This document shows, piece by piece, positions 7,509 to 15,438 of a stretch of 64,000 nt of DNA (the stretch's first letter is position 1; every line of letters starts with the position of its first letter). This DNA is from an uncultured Bacteroidales bacterium (lineage in GTDB: Bacteria > Bacteroidota > Bacteroidia > Bacteroidales > WCHB1-69). The stretch is from the NCBI GenBank assembly GCA_900316305.1, contig ONCM01000009.1:1-64000 (forward strand), read 5' to 3'. The notes under the pieces are model-generated. The model searched no databases, had not been told where the DNA came from, and saw only the letters and a program-made list of their open reading frames with translations. Position numbers and translations under genes: made by a program.

Positions 7509-7535
7509 AAGGCGACTAAAACAGTCGCCTTTTTT
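7509..7535 (+). terminator. Rho-independent terminator after tRNA-Met
   Basis: Hairpin GGCGACT-AAAAC-AGTCGCC followed by a T-run, starting 8 bp after the tRNA. Confidence 0.9.
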
Positions 7536-7543
7536 GTTTTTTT

Positions 7544-7571
7544 GTAGAGACGTTTCATGAAACGTCTCTAC
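7544..7571. repeat. 28-bp perfect palindrome, GTAGAGACG type (intergenic copy)
   Basis: Arms GTAGAGACGTTTCA and TGAAACGTCTCTAC form a perfect 28-bp palindrome. Identical copies lie inside two coding regions, at 11913-11940 and 46535-46562. Here it sits between the tRNA-Met terminator and the glutaminyl cyclase promoter. Confidence 0.95.
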
Positions 7572-7595
7572 CGTTTGTCCGTTCATCATTTTTTG

Positions 7596-7603
7596 TATCT
7601 TCG
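7596..7603 (+). promoter_or_regulatory. TATCTTCG -7 box of the glutaminyl cyclase gene
   Basis: One-base variant of TAnnTTTG with an upstream TTTG at 7574-7577, about 19 bp away, matching the phylum's -33/-7 spacing. Confidence 0.5.
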
Positions 7604-7649
7604 CCCGTTATTTTTTAAACATCCTAAATCATTAATGGTCTATTATAAC

Positions 7650-8633
7650 ATGTTGAAATTTAAGACGATATTGATTCTGTTGGTGGGCGCGATCATCCTC
7701 TTCTCCGCTTGCGACCGCACCAAGAAAACCCCGAAAGATACCCCTCAAGTCACCGTCACTTTGCCGGCGTTCGACAACGACTCCGCTTACGTGTTTGTGA
7801 AGGCGCAGACCGACTTCGGACCGCGCGTGCTGGGTACGGAAGCGCACGAGAATTGCCGCACATGGCTATTGGGGAAACTGTACGAGTACTGCGATACGGT
7901 TTACAACCAGACATTTACAGCCAAAACTTACGATGGAAAATCGTGGCCTTGTGCCAATCTTGTCGGCAGTTTCGGTCCCGAAAAGACGAAGCGTATCGTT
8001 TTAGCTGCGCACTGGGATTCCCGTCCTTTCGCCGACCACGATCCGATTCCCGCGAACCGCGAAACCCCCATTGACGGGGCCAACGACGGCGCTAGCGGCG
8101 TGGGTGTGCTGCTCGAGATTGCTCGTCAACTGCACGAGAACCAGCCGAATGTGGGTGTCGATATCGTTTTCTTCGATGCCGAGGACTACGGTCCGAGGGA
8201 GAGCGAGAGCGTGCCCGGCGACTGGTGGGGACTCGGCGCACAATACTGGGCGAAAAATCCTCATATCCAAGGATATACGGCTAACTACGGCATACTGCTC
8301 GACATGGTGGGCAGTCCAAACGCGCAGTTCATGCAGGAGCAGTTCTCCTTGCGGGATGCGCAGAATGTGGTGCAGAAGGTATGGTCCACAGCCTACGAAC
8401 TTGGGCACGGACAGTACTTCCAAAACAAGCCCGGCGGCGTGATCACCGATGACCATTACTATGTCAACAAATACGCGCCGTTCAAGATGATCGACATTAT
8501 CCACTACGACGCGGCTTCCGGCACCGGTTTCGACCCCGTCTGGCATACCGTGAACGACAATATCCAGCACATCGACCGGAACACCCTCGGTGTGGTGGGT
8601 ACAACCTTATTGCAAGTCCTTAAAAACGAATAA
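7650..8633 (+). CDS. Glutaminyl cyclase-like M28 zinc lipoprotein
   Basis: A 327-aa lipoprotein of the M28 fold resembling bacterial type II glutaminyl-peptide cyclotransferases (PgQC-like), which form N-terminal pyroglutamate on exported proteins. The signal peptide ends in lipobox LFSAC (Cys21). Zinc-site residues are visible as His121 in AAHWDSRP, Asp146 in GANDGASG, Glu178 in FFDAEDYG and His299 in VWHTVND. The segment GDWWGLGAQYWAKNP is the typical QC block. I chose the ATG at 7650 because it opens the signal peptide directly. Six bases separate it from the aspartate kinase gene, so the two are probably cotranscribed. Confidence 0.88.
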   Translation: MLKFKTILILLVGAIILFSACDRTKKTPKDTPQVTVTLPAFDNDSAYVFVKAQTDFGPRVLGTEAHENCRTWLLGKLYEYCDTVYNQTFTAKTYDGKSWPCANLVGSFGPEKTKRIVLAAHWDSRPFADHDPIPANRETPIDGANDGASGVGVLLEIARQLHENQPNVGVDIVFFDAEDYGPRESESVPGDWWGLGAQYWAKNPHIQGYTANYGILLDMVGSPNAQFMQEQFSLRDAQNVVQKVWSTAYELGHGQYFQNKPGGVITDDHYYVNKYAPFKMIDIIHYDAASGTGFDPVWHTVNDNIQHIDRNTLGVVGTTLLQVLKNE

Positions 8634-8639
8634 CTTACG

Positions 8640-9911
8640 ATGAAAGTATTCAAATTCGGCGGCGCCTCCGTGAAAGACGCCCCAGCCATCGAAAATCTGA
8701 AAAACATCCTGCAACGTTATGAAAACGAGCAGCTTGTGGTGGTGATTTCCGCCATGGGCAAGACCACCAACTTCTTGGAGAAACTGTTAGATGCCTATTA
8801 CCATGCGCCGGAAAACGTCCCCGCTTTGCTTTCGGAACTGCGCACACAGCACGAAACGGTGGCAGCGCAATTGATGGGCGCGGACAACCCCTTCCTGCCG
8901 CATTCCGAACGATTGTTTACCTTGCTGAATGAGCAGTTGCAGCGTCCCACGTCCGACAACTTCGACTACGACTACGACCGCATCGTCAGCTTCGGTGAAC
9001 TGCTCTCCACGACGTTGATCGCCACTTATCTGAACACGCAAGGGCTTGAAACGCAGTGGCTTGATGCACGGCAACTCGTGCGCACGGACAATACCTATCG
9101 TGAGGGTCACGTGGACTGGACGGTGACGCAGAAGCTGGTCTGCAACACCATCAACCCCTACTTCCAAAACCGCTCACACGGCATCGTGTTGACGCAGGGA
9201 TTCATCGCGGGCACAGCCGAGAACCAGACGACCACTCTCGGTCGCGAGGGTTCCGACTATTCCGCTGCTATCATGGCTTACACCCTTGATGCCGAGTGTG
9301 TTACGGTGTGGAAAGACGTTCCCGGCATCCTCAACGCTGATCCGAAACGATTCGCTGATGCCGTCAAAATCGACAAACTGACTTACCACGAGACCGTGGA
9401 ACTGGCCTACTACGGTGCGAGCGTCATACACCCGAAGACGCTTAAACCGTTGCACAACAAGCAGATACCGTTGTTTGTGAAATCTTTCTTCCATCCGGAG
9501 AATGAGGGTAGTATGATTACGCAAAATGCTGATACTGTGGCGGTCCCATCCTACATCGTGAAGGACAACCAGTTGCTGATTTCGGTTTCCCCGCGTGACT
9601 TCTCCATCATCGGGGTTGATAATCTCTCCATCATTCTGGATATTCTGGCTAAATATCGCGTCAAAATCAACATGATCCAGAATTCCGCGCTCACTTTTTC
9701 CGTCTGTACCGACAATGTGCCATTGCGCTTGCAGCCTTGTATGGAAGCGTTGCAAAAGGAGTTCATCGTCAAGTTCAACGACGGCATTCGTTTGGTGACC
9801 ATCCGCCACTATGATACCGCATCGGAAGAAGCTGTGTTGAAGATGTTTGCGGGCGAGGAGGTGCTGATTCGGCAGAGCAACCGGCACACGATACAATTAG
9901 TACTGAAATAG
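8640..9911 (+). CDS. Aspartate kinase
   Basis: A 423-aa monofunctional aspartokinase, the first step of lysine, threonine and methionine synthesis. It begins VFKFGGASVKD (family KFGGxS), has ISAMGKTTN, SFGELLSTTL, then LGREGSDYSAAIMAYTL and VTVWKDVPGILNADP for ATP and aspartate binding, and an ACT regulatory region from about residue 300 (for example FSIIGVDNLSIILDIL). No homoserine dehydrogenase domain follows. The gene starts six bases after the cyclase stop. lysC is the usual name, but the paralogue type cannot be fixed here. Confidence 0.93.
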   Translation: MKVFKFGGASVKDAPAIENLKNILQRYENEQLVVVISAMGKTTNFLEKLLDAYYHAPENVPALLSELRTQHETVAAQLMGADNPFLPHSERLFTLLNEQLQRPTSDNFDYDYDRIVSFGELLSTTLIATYLNTQGLETQWLDARQLVRTDNTYREGHVDWTVTQKLVCNTINPYFQNRSHGIVLTQGFIAGTAENQTTTLGREGSDYSAAIMAYTLDAECVTVWKDVPGILNADPKRFADAVKIDKLTYHETVELAYYGASVIHPKTLKPLHNKQIPLFVKSFFHPENEGSMITQNADTVAVPSYIVKDNQLLISVSPRDFSIIGVDNLSIILDILAKYRVKINMIQNSALTFSVCTDNVPLRLQPCMEALQKEFIVKFNDGIRLVTIRHYDTASEEAVLKMFAGEEVLIRQSNRHTIQLVLK

Positions 9912-9914
9912 ATT

Positions 9915-9942
9915 GTAGGGGCGAATAATTATTCGCCCCTAC
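9915..9942. repeat. 28-bp perfect palindrome, GTAGGGGCGAA type
   Basis: GTAGGGGCGAATAA and its exact complement, starting 3 bp after the aspartate kinase stop. It could act as a transcript end but lacks a T-run. Confidence 0.9.
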
Positions 9943-10008
9943 AGAAACCGAAAAACATCAATAATCAAAAAATGTGTTTTACCCCCTTGACAATCTAAAA
10001 CAAAAATG

Positions 10009-10016
10009 TATTTTTG
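10009..10016 (+). promoter_or_regulatory. TATTTTTG -7 box of the thioredoxin-like T9SS cargo gene
   Basis: TAnnTTTG box with an upstream TTGA at 9987-9990, giving the canonical ~19-bp spacing. The leader is about 45 nt. Confidence 0.75.
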
Positions 10017-10066
10017 CAGGCATAAATTTAGAATCAAATAAATCAGTATTTATTAAAAATAATCGT

Positions 10067-11716
10067 ATGAAAAAATTATCTTTACTTCTTTGCATGAGCG
10101 CGTTAGTGATGGCCTCTTTCGCACAATTGCCGAATGGGACTTACGCTCCCGCTTTTACCGGTTATGAGATTAACAAAACAACCGGCTCCATTGTCACCAA
10201 TAACCCCATTACGTTGTACGACCTTACCGATGCAGGTTATACGGTTTATATGGATGTTTTCGCCACGTGGTGCAATCCGTGTTGGAACTTCCATACGGGA
10301 GGTCATTTGGAGAACCTCTATTCCCAGTATGGTCCTACCGGTACCAATGAGGTGCGCGTGTTGGCTATCGAGGGTAGCTATGGTAACTATGCTTCCTTGA
10401 GCGGCACAGGTCCCGATGCTGGAGGCCAAGCCACGCAGGGCAACTGGCTGAATGGTGTGGAATATCCCGTCATCCCCTTGAGAATGTCTCCCAACACAAC
10501 CCAGTTCGACAATGACTATGCCATTTCCTACTTCCCGACTGTCTATATGGTTTGCCCGAACCGTCTGGTTTATGAGGTGGGTCAGCAGACCACTGCCAAC
10601 CTGTACGCTGCAAAAAGTACTTGTCCTCAGTATGACAACACGCTGGACAACAACGCTTTGCTGCTTAAGACCGAAGGCTTTGACGGCGCTTATTACTGCT
10701 CCTGTACGGCCAACCCGACTGTGACCCTGCAAAATGTGGGTAACAATCCTCTGACTTCTGCAACGCTGACCATCGATTTCGATGGACAGACCTCCACTTT
10801 CAATTGGAGCGGCAACCTGGCCAAATACAACACGGTCTCCATCGATTTGCCTCAGATTACCTCCAACGTGGATGGTATGCACACCTACACTGTGACGATT
10901 AACACGGTGAATGGTGCGGCTGACGCTGATCCCGCCATGAACACTTCTTCTACTGAATTCGCTGTGAACATCAACCCGACGTCCACCACGATTGACGAAA
11001 ACTTCAGCGAAGGCATCCCGGATGACTGGTCCAATGCAGAGGGTATCCTTTTCACTCATGAACTCAACGGCAACCACGGAAATGCGGTGGTTTTCAATGC
11101 TTATAACTATGAGAGCGGCACCATCGCTAACCTCTATCTCCCTTATGAGAACCTTTCCACTATCAATAACCCCGTTTTGTCATTTGATTTGGCGCACAAA
11201 CGTTATAATTCTAACTATTCAGAGAGATTGCGTGTGATGTGCTCTACCAACTGTGGTGCTTCTTGGACCAATCTTTACAGTAAGTCTGGCAATAACCTTG
11301 CTACCGCAGGTACGATCACGAGCAACTACATCCCTGTTGACGCAGATTGGCGCAATGAAACCGTTGATCTCTCGGGTATCACCGACAATGACGACGTCAT
11401 TATCCGTTTTGAATTCAAGAGCGGCTATGGCAACAATGTCTGGATTGACAACGTAAAGCTTGCTGGTGCCACTGGTATTGACGAAAATAACGAATTGGGT
11501 GTCAGCATTTATCCGAACCCTGCCACCGACATGATTTCCATCACCACTTCCGAGAACATCCAACGTGTGGAGATCTTCAACATGCAAGGCCAACTGGTGA
11601 AAGCTGAAAGCGGTGCTGTGAACAACATCTCCGTGAAGGATCTCGCCAACGGACTTTACACCTTGAAGCTCACGACCGATAACGGCACGTCAATTCATAA
11701 GATTATCAAGAAGTAA
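10067..11716 (+). CDS. T9SS-exported protein with thioredoxin-like domain
   Basis: A 549-aa secreted protein. The signal peptide is MKKLSLLLCMSALVMASFAQ. A thioredoxin-like domain follows, with DVFATWCNPCWNF and redox Cys69/Cys72. Next come an immunoglobulin-like beta region (about 215-320), a jelly-roll segment with NVWIDNVKL, and a type A sorting domain (SIYPNPATDMISI ... GLYTLKL ... KIIKK) in the last ~75 residues. The sorting domain sends it through the type IX system to the cell surface. Thiol oxidoreductase activity is inferred from CxxC only. The start at 10067 opens the signal peptide. Confidence 0.88.
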   Translation: MKKLSLLLCMSALVMASFAQLPNGTYAPAFTGYEINKTTGSIVTNNPITLYDLTDAGYTVYMDVFATWCNPCWNFHTGGHLENLYSQYGPTGTNEVRVLAIEGSYGNYASLSGTGPDAGGQATQGNWLNGVEYPVIPLRMSPNTTQFDNDYAISYFPTVYMVCPNRLVYEVGQQTTANLYAAKSTCPQYDNTLDNNALLLKTEGFDGAYYCSCTANPTVTLQNVGNNPLTSATLTIDFDGQTSTFNWSGNLAKYNTVSIDLPQITSNVDGMHTYTVTINTVNGAADADPAMNTSSTEFAVNINPTSTTIDENFSEGIPDDWSNAEGILFTHELNGNHGNAVVFNAYNYESGTIANLYLPYENLSTINNPVLSFDLAHKRYNSNYSERLRVMCSTNCGASWTNLYSKSGNNLATAGTITSNYIPVDADWRNETVDLSGITDNDDVIIRFEFKSGYGNNVWIDNVKLAGATGIDENNELGVSIYPNPATDMISITTSENIQRVEIFNMQGQLVKAESGAVNNISVKDLANGLYTLKLTTDNGTSIHKIIKK

Positions 11717-11744
11717 GGTTTTCGTAACCTTTTTCGATAAAAAA

Positions 11745-11780
11745 AACGAGACCGGCAATAATGTCGGTCTCGTTTTTTTT
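11745..11780. terminator. Bidirectional terminator between convergent T9SS cargo genes
   Basis: Hairpin ACGAGACCG ... CGGTCTCGT with an A-run before and a T-run after, so it can end transcripts from both the gene ending at 11716 and the gene ending at 11797. Confidence 0.9.
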
Positions 11781-11796
11781 AATGATGAATGTTGAA

Positions 11797-13491
11797 TTAT
11801 GAATTATGAATAATTTTGCGGATGAATTCGCGGTTGTCGGAGGTTTTGAGGTGGAGGATGTAGGTGCCGAAGGGGAGGGCGCGGAAATCCAATTTGATGA
11901 TTCCGTCCCGTTGTAGAGACGTTTCATGAAACGTCTCTACAGGTCTGCCATGAATGTCATATAAGGCCATGTCAACGATTTCCAAACCACCGTCAACCTC
12001 CACGGTTACGTAGTCCTTCGCGGGGTTGGGATAGATCGTCACCTTGTTTTCGTAATTATCAATGCCGACGGGTTTGCTCAATTGCACGTTTTGTACCAGT
12101 TTCTCGCCGTCAACAACGTTGGTGACGATGGTCTTGGGCAGATACCCCTCCGCCGAATAGGTCACCGCGTACTGTCCGCCTTTGATGGGCCGGTGGTAGT
12201 CGCCGTGGGGAAGGGAGGTCTCGACGTAGGAGTGGTCAAGATCGTGGTTGGCGATATAAATCAGCGCTTCCAACGGCTCTCCGGTCAGCGAATCGGTGAC
12301 AGTGCCGTGGATGCCGTTGTCGGCCTCCGCAATGAAGTTCAGCAGTGAACGGTAGATATATCCCCAATAAATGGGCAGTTGACTGGAATTGAGTACTTTG
12401 TCGTTGCTGACTTCAACGGTGACGTGCCGTGTGCCGAGATACCAGTTGTGATAATCCTGCATGGAACCGGTGATGACGTACCAGTCGCCGCCTTCCGTGA
12501 CACCGTTGTCCTCTTCGTTCATGAATAGAGGGAAAACGAAGTGACAGGTGTCGGCAAATTGGCGGCCGACCAACTCCCACCAATCGGCATCCGCATGACT
12601 GCGTTGCCAAGTCATCCAAGTGTCCCAAGGATAGTTGAAAACCTCTGCGCCGCCATGGAAGTTGGCTGCTAACGTGAAATTGTGTGCCGACAGAAATTGC
12701 ATCATCGCCTCTATCTCAGGCTCGTAGGACGATTTCGCAATGGGCTCTCCAGCCAATGGGAAATCCCTGTTGAGGTCCTCCCAGTGGCTGTTGTAGCGCA
12801 TGGAAACAGGGGTCTCATTAATCTGGTTGTCGGAACTGAAGTAAGTGCCGTCGGGGTTGTAGAGCGGACATATCCAAAGGTCAATGTTGTTGACAAGATG
12901 GGTGATGTAAGAGTTTGTGTTGTAGTTTGTTAAAAGATAATGTATCAGTCGGAGCATTTCATGGTATCCGACTACCTCGTCCCCGTGAATGGTGGAAATA
13001 TAGCATACCGAAGGCTTGCCTTCATTGTCGTTAAGGTTGTTGCTGATGTGGGCGCAGAGAATCTTGTGCCCATTCGGAGTCGTGGCCAAGATGGTGTCAA
13101 TTTCGCACAAGTTCGGGTAGCGAGTCTGGAAGGTGTCCATGATGGCGAGATAGGTGCTGTAGGTCGGGTAGCGGGTCCAGCTGGCCGTCATCTGCTCGTA
13201 ATTATGTGCCATGGTTACTTGAGCGCGGGTCTTCGGTGTCACCGTGTAAGGGATGTGCAAGGCTTGAAAGGCATCGAACTCTTTGTACGACAGACTGATG
13301 CGGGTGTTGAAAGTGCCATCGGCATTGCGCTGCACCTTGTCCACGGAGAAGTCTCTCGACAGCGACTGCAGTGTGGCGGCATCGAGGACGGTCTCCACGT
13401 AAGTGGCGGGGTAGGTGAGGGCCGTGTCCTGGGCCGACACGGTGATGGCGATGAGGATTGTGGCGATGAGGGGGAGGATGTTTTTTTTCAT
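11797..13491 (-). CDS. Secreted M14 zinc carboxypeptidase with T9SS sorting domain
   Basis: A 564-aa exported metallocarboxypeptidase. The signal peptide is MKKNILPLIATILIAITVSA and a propeptide-like region reaches ~110. In the M14 domain the zinc ligands are His169 and Glu172 (STIHGDEVVGYHE) and His279 (ANFHGGAEVFNYPWD); Glu360 in VTVEVSND is the catalytic base. A carboxypeptidase regulatory-like beta domain spans about 393-475, and a type A sorting domain (VTIYPNPAKDYV) closes the protein. Residues 518-527 read VETFHETSLQ and are encoded entirely by the 28-bp palindrome at 11913-11940, within a loop of the sorting domain. Confidence 0.92.
   Translation of the reverse strand: MKKNILPLIATILIAITVSAQDTALTYPATYVETVLDAATLQSLSRDFSVDKVQRNADGTFNTRISLSYKEFDAFQALHIPYTVTPKTRAQVTMAHNYEQMTASWTRYPTYSTYLAIMDTFQTRYPNLCEIDTILATTPNGHKILCAHISNNLNDNEGKPSVCYISTIHGDEVVGYHEMLRLIHYLLTNYNTNSYITHLVNNIDLWICPLYNPDGTYFSSDNQINETPVSMRYNSHWEDLNRDFPLAGEPIAKSSYEPEIEAMMQFLSAHNFTLAANFHGGAEVFNYPWDTWMTWQRSHADADWWELVGRQFADTCHFVFPLFMNEEDNGVTEGGDWYVITGSMQDYHNWYLGTRHVTVEVSNDKVLNSSQLPIYWGYIYRSLLNFIAEADNGIHGTVTDSLTGEPLEALIYIANHDLDHSYVETSLPHGDYHRPIKGGQYAVTYSAEGYLPKTIVTNVVDGEKLVQNVQLSKPVGIDNYENKVTIYPNPAKDYVTVEVDGGLEIVDMALYDIHGRPVETFHETSLQRDGIIKLDFRALPFGTYILHLKTSDNREFIRKIIHNS
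11913..11940. repeat. 28-bp GTAGAGACG palindrome inside the M14 peptidase gene
   Basis: Identical to 7544-7571 and 46535-46562. Read in the peptidase frame it gives VETFHETSL(Q). It sits between GRP and RDGII of the sorting domain. Confidence 0.95.
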
Positions 13492-13504
13492 ATTGGGAAA
13501 AATA

Positions 13505-13573
13505 TAGTTAGCAGTTAGTAGTTAGCAGTTAGTAGTTAAAGGTTAACGGTCAATAGTCAATGGTCAATGGTCA
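13505..13573. repeat. Heptad arrays (AGTTAGC/AGTTAGT and GGTCAAT units)
   Basis: Two period-7 arrays in tandem. The GGTCAAT array runs into uvrC, whose last codons and TGA stop (LDH stop) are made of its complement TTGACCATTGA. Confidence 0.85.
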
Positions 13574-15342
13574 AGATAAGCTCGGAGGGCGGCAGCTTTT
13601 TTGGGGCCGATGATGGCAGCGAGTTCGGATTCGGAGGCGGATTTTATCTTGGAAACGCTTTTGAATTCTTTCAATAGTTTGGTTTTAAGTACAGCCCCTA
13701 TTCCAGGCGCGTCGTCCAGAATGGAGGCGATGCTGGTTTTGGAGCGGCGTTTACGGTGATGGGTGATGCCGAAACGGTGCACTTCGTCGCGGACGTGCTG
13801 CAGTAATTTTTGCGCTTCGGAACGTTTGTCGATATAGACGGGCACGTCATCGCCGACCTTGAAGATGTCCTCCAACCGTTTGGCGATGCCCACCATCATG
13901 AGGCGGTCTTCGATGTGCAGAGCAATGATGGCGTTCCAGGCAGCGTGGAGTTGTCCCTTGCCGCCATCGATGACCACGAGGTCGGGCAGGGGCTTGTTCT
14001 CCTCCAACAGTCGGTGGTAGCGGCGGTAGATGACCTCCTCCATGGAGGCGAAGTCGTCGGCACCGACCACAGTCTTGATGTTAAAGTGGCGGTATTCACT
14101 CTTGGCTGGCTTCCCGTCGATGAAGCAGCTCATGGCTGCCACGGGTTCTTCGCCTTGCGTGTTGGAGTTGTCGAAACACTCGATACGGCGCGGTAACGTC
14201 TTCATACCCAGAGCTTCCTGTAGTGCCTGCAGCACACGCATATTCCGGCGTTCGGGGTCGGCGAGATCTTGCCGTTTCTTCTTTTCGAGCATGTAGAAGT
14301 GGGCGTTGTGGACGGCCAGATCCAGCAGTTTGCGTTTGTCACCGCGCTGCGGAACCTGAAAGTCCCACTCTTTCGGGGCCAGTGTGAGTTCGAACGGTAC
14401 TAACACCGTGGGACACAGTCCTTTCAGCCGTTCTTTGATCTCCAAGATGCCGGTCCACAAAGCATCCTCGCGACTCGGCTCGATCTGGTGGTCGATTTCC
14501 AAGGTATGTGCTTGTACCACAGCGCCATCGACCACGCGAAGGAAGCTGATGTAGGTGCAGTCATCGTCCTCTTCCATGCCAAAAACGTCCATATTGGTGA
14601 GGGCCGGGTTCACCACCACCGACTTCCCGATATAGTTCTCCAGGGTCTCAATCTTTCTTTTCACATCGGCGGCCTCCTCGAATTTCCATTCGTCTGCATA
14701 CCGCATCATCTCCTCTTTCAGCTGGCGGATCACCTCTTTGCGGTTACCTTTGATGATTTGCATCGCCTTGTCAATATTTTGCTGGTATGCTTCCGTTGAA
14801 ATCAGCCCACAGCAGGGTGCAGCACACTTTTTGATCTGGTATTGCATGCATGGACGGTCGTTGTTCCGCAAAATTTTGCAGTTGCGGATGGGGAACATCT
14901 TATAGATGAGATCCAACAGTATATTCATCTGTTTTACAGAGGAATAGGGGCCGAAGAGATGCATGGTGGCGGCATCGGGCCGGCGCGTCGGGAAGATGCG
15001 CGCGAAGGGTTCGCGGGTGATGGCAATCCAAGGATAGGTCTTGTCGTCCTTCAGCATGATGTTGTACTTCGGCTTGAATTCCTTGATCATGCTGTTCTCC
15101 AATAATAAGGCATCCCACTCCGTATCCACTACAACAGTCTGTATGTCACGGATTTTCGTCACCAGCATCCGCACTTTTGCGGAGTCGTGCTCTTTGTTGA
15201 AGTAGGAAGAAACCCTTCGTTTAAGACGCTTTGCTTTTCCGACATAGATGACCGTGCCCTTGTCGTCGTAGAAGCGATAAACACCTGGCTTCTCCGGCAA
15301 GGTTTTCAGAATCAGTTTGATATGTTCGGGAGTTTCTTTCAA
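13564..15342 (-). CDS. uvrC: Excinuclease ABC subunit C
   Basis: A 592-aa UvrC, the dual-incision nuclease of nucleotide excision repair. The N-terminal GIY-YIG domain opens PGVYRFYDDKGTVIYVGKA, a Cys cluster lies near 155-175 (CKILRNNDRPCMQ, CAAPCCG), and the UvrB-interacting helix is WKFEEAADVKRKIETL. The RNase-H-like domain holds ECFDNSNTQGEEPVAAM and LVVIDGGKGQLHAA, and the C-terminal helix-hairpin-helix is DAPGIGAVLKTKLLKEF. The last residues LDH and the stop lie in the heptad array, so the extreme C-terminus looks overwritten by repeat DNA. Confidence 0.97.
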   Translation of the reverse strand: MKETPEHIKLILKTLPEKPGVYRFYDDKGTVIYVGKAKRLKRRVSSYFNKEHDSAKVRMLVTKIRDIQTVVVDTEWDALLLENSMIKEFKPKYNIMLKDDKTYPWIAITREPFARIFPTRRPDAATMHLFGPYSSVKQMNILLDLIYKMFPIRNCKILRNNDRPCMQYQIKKCAAPCCGLISTEAYQQNIDKAMQIIKGNRKEVIRQLKEEMMRYADEWKFEEAADVKRKIETLENYIGKSVVVNPALTNMDVFGMEEDDDCTYISFLRVVDGAVVQAHTLEIDHQIEPSREDALWTGILEIKERLKGLCPTVLVPFELTLAPKEWDFQVPQRGDKRKLLDLAVHNAHFYMLEKKKRQDLADPERRNMRVLQALQEALGMKTLPRRIECFDNSNTQGEEPVAAMSCFIDGKPAKSEYRHFNIKTVVGADDFASMEEVIYRRYHRLLEENKPLPDLVVIDGGKGQLHAAWNAIIALHIEDRLMMVGIAKRLEDIFKVGDDVPVYIDKRSEAQKLLQHVRDEVHRFGITHHRKRRSKTSIASILDDAPGIGAVLKTKLLKEFKSVSKIKSASESELAAIIGPKKAAALRAYLDH

Positions 15343-15347
15343 AGGGG

Positions 15348-15438
15348 TTCAGGTTTCAAGTTTCAGGTTTCAGGTTTCAAGTTTCAAGTTTCAGGGTAAA
15401 TGGCCAACAGTCAATAGTCAATAGTCAATGGTCAACAG
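15348..15438. repeat. Heptad arrays (GTTTCAA/GTTTCAG and AGTCAAT units)
   Basis: Six GTTTCAR units followed by AGTCAAT/GGTCAAC units between uvrC and the OstA-like gene. The second array supplies the OstA-like gene's final VDH and TGA stop, the same TTGACCATTGA text as at uvrC. Confidence 0.85.

Noticed and set aside
9174-9896. A 240-codon open frame antisense to aspartate kinase
   Set aside because: Shadow frame opposite a fully conserved enzyme.
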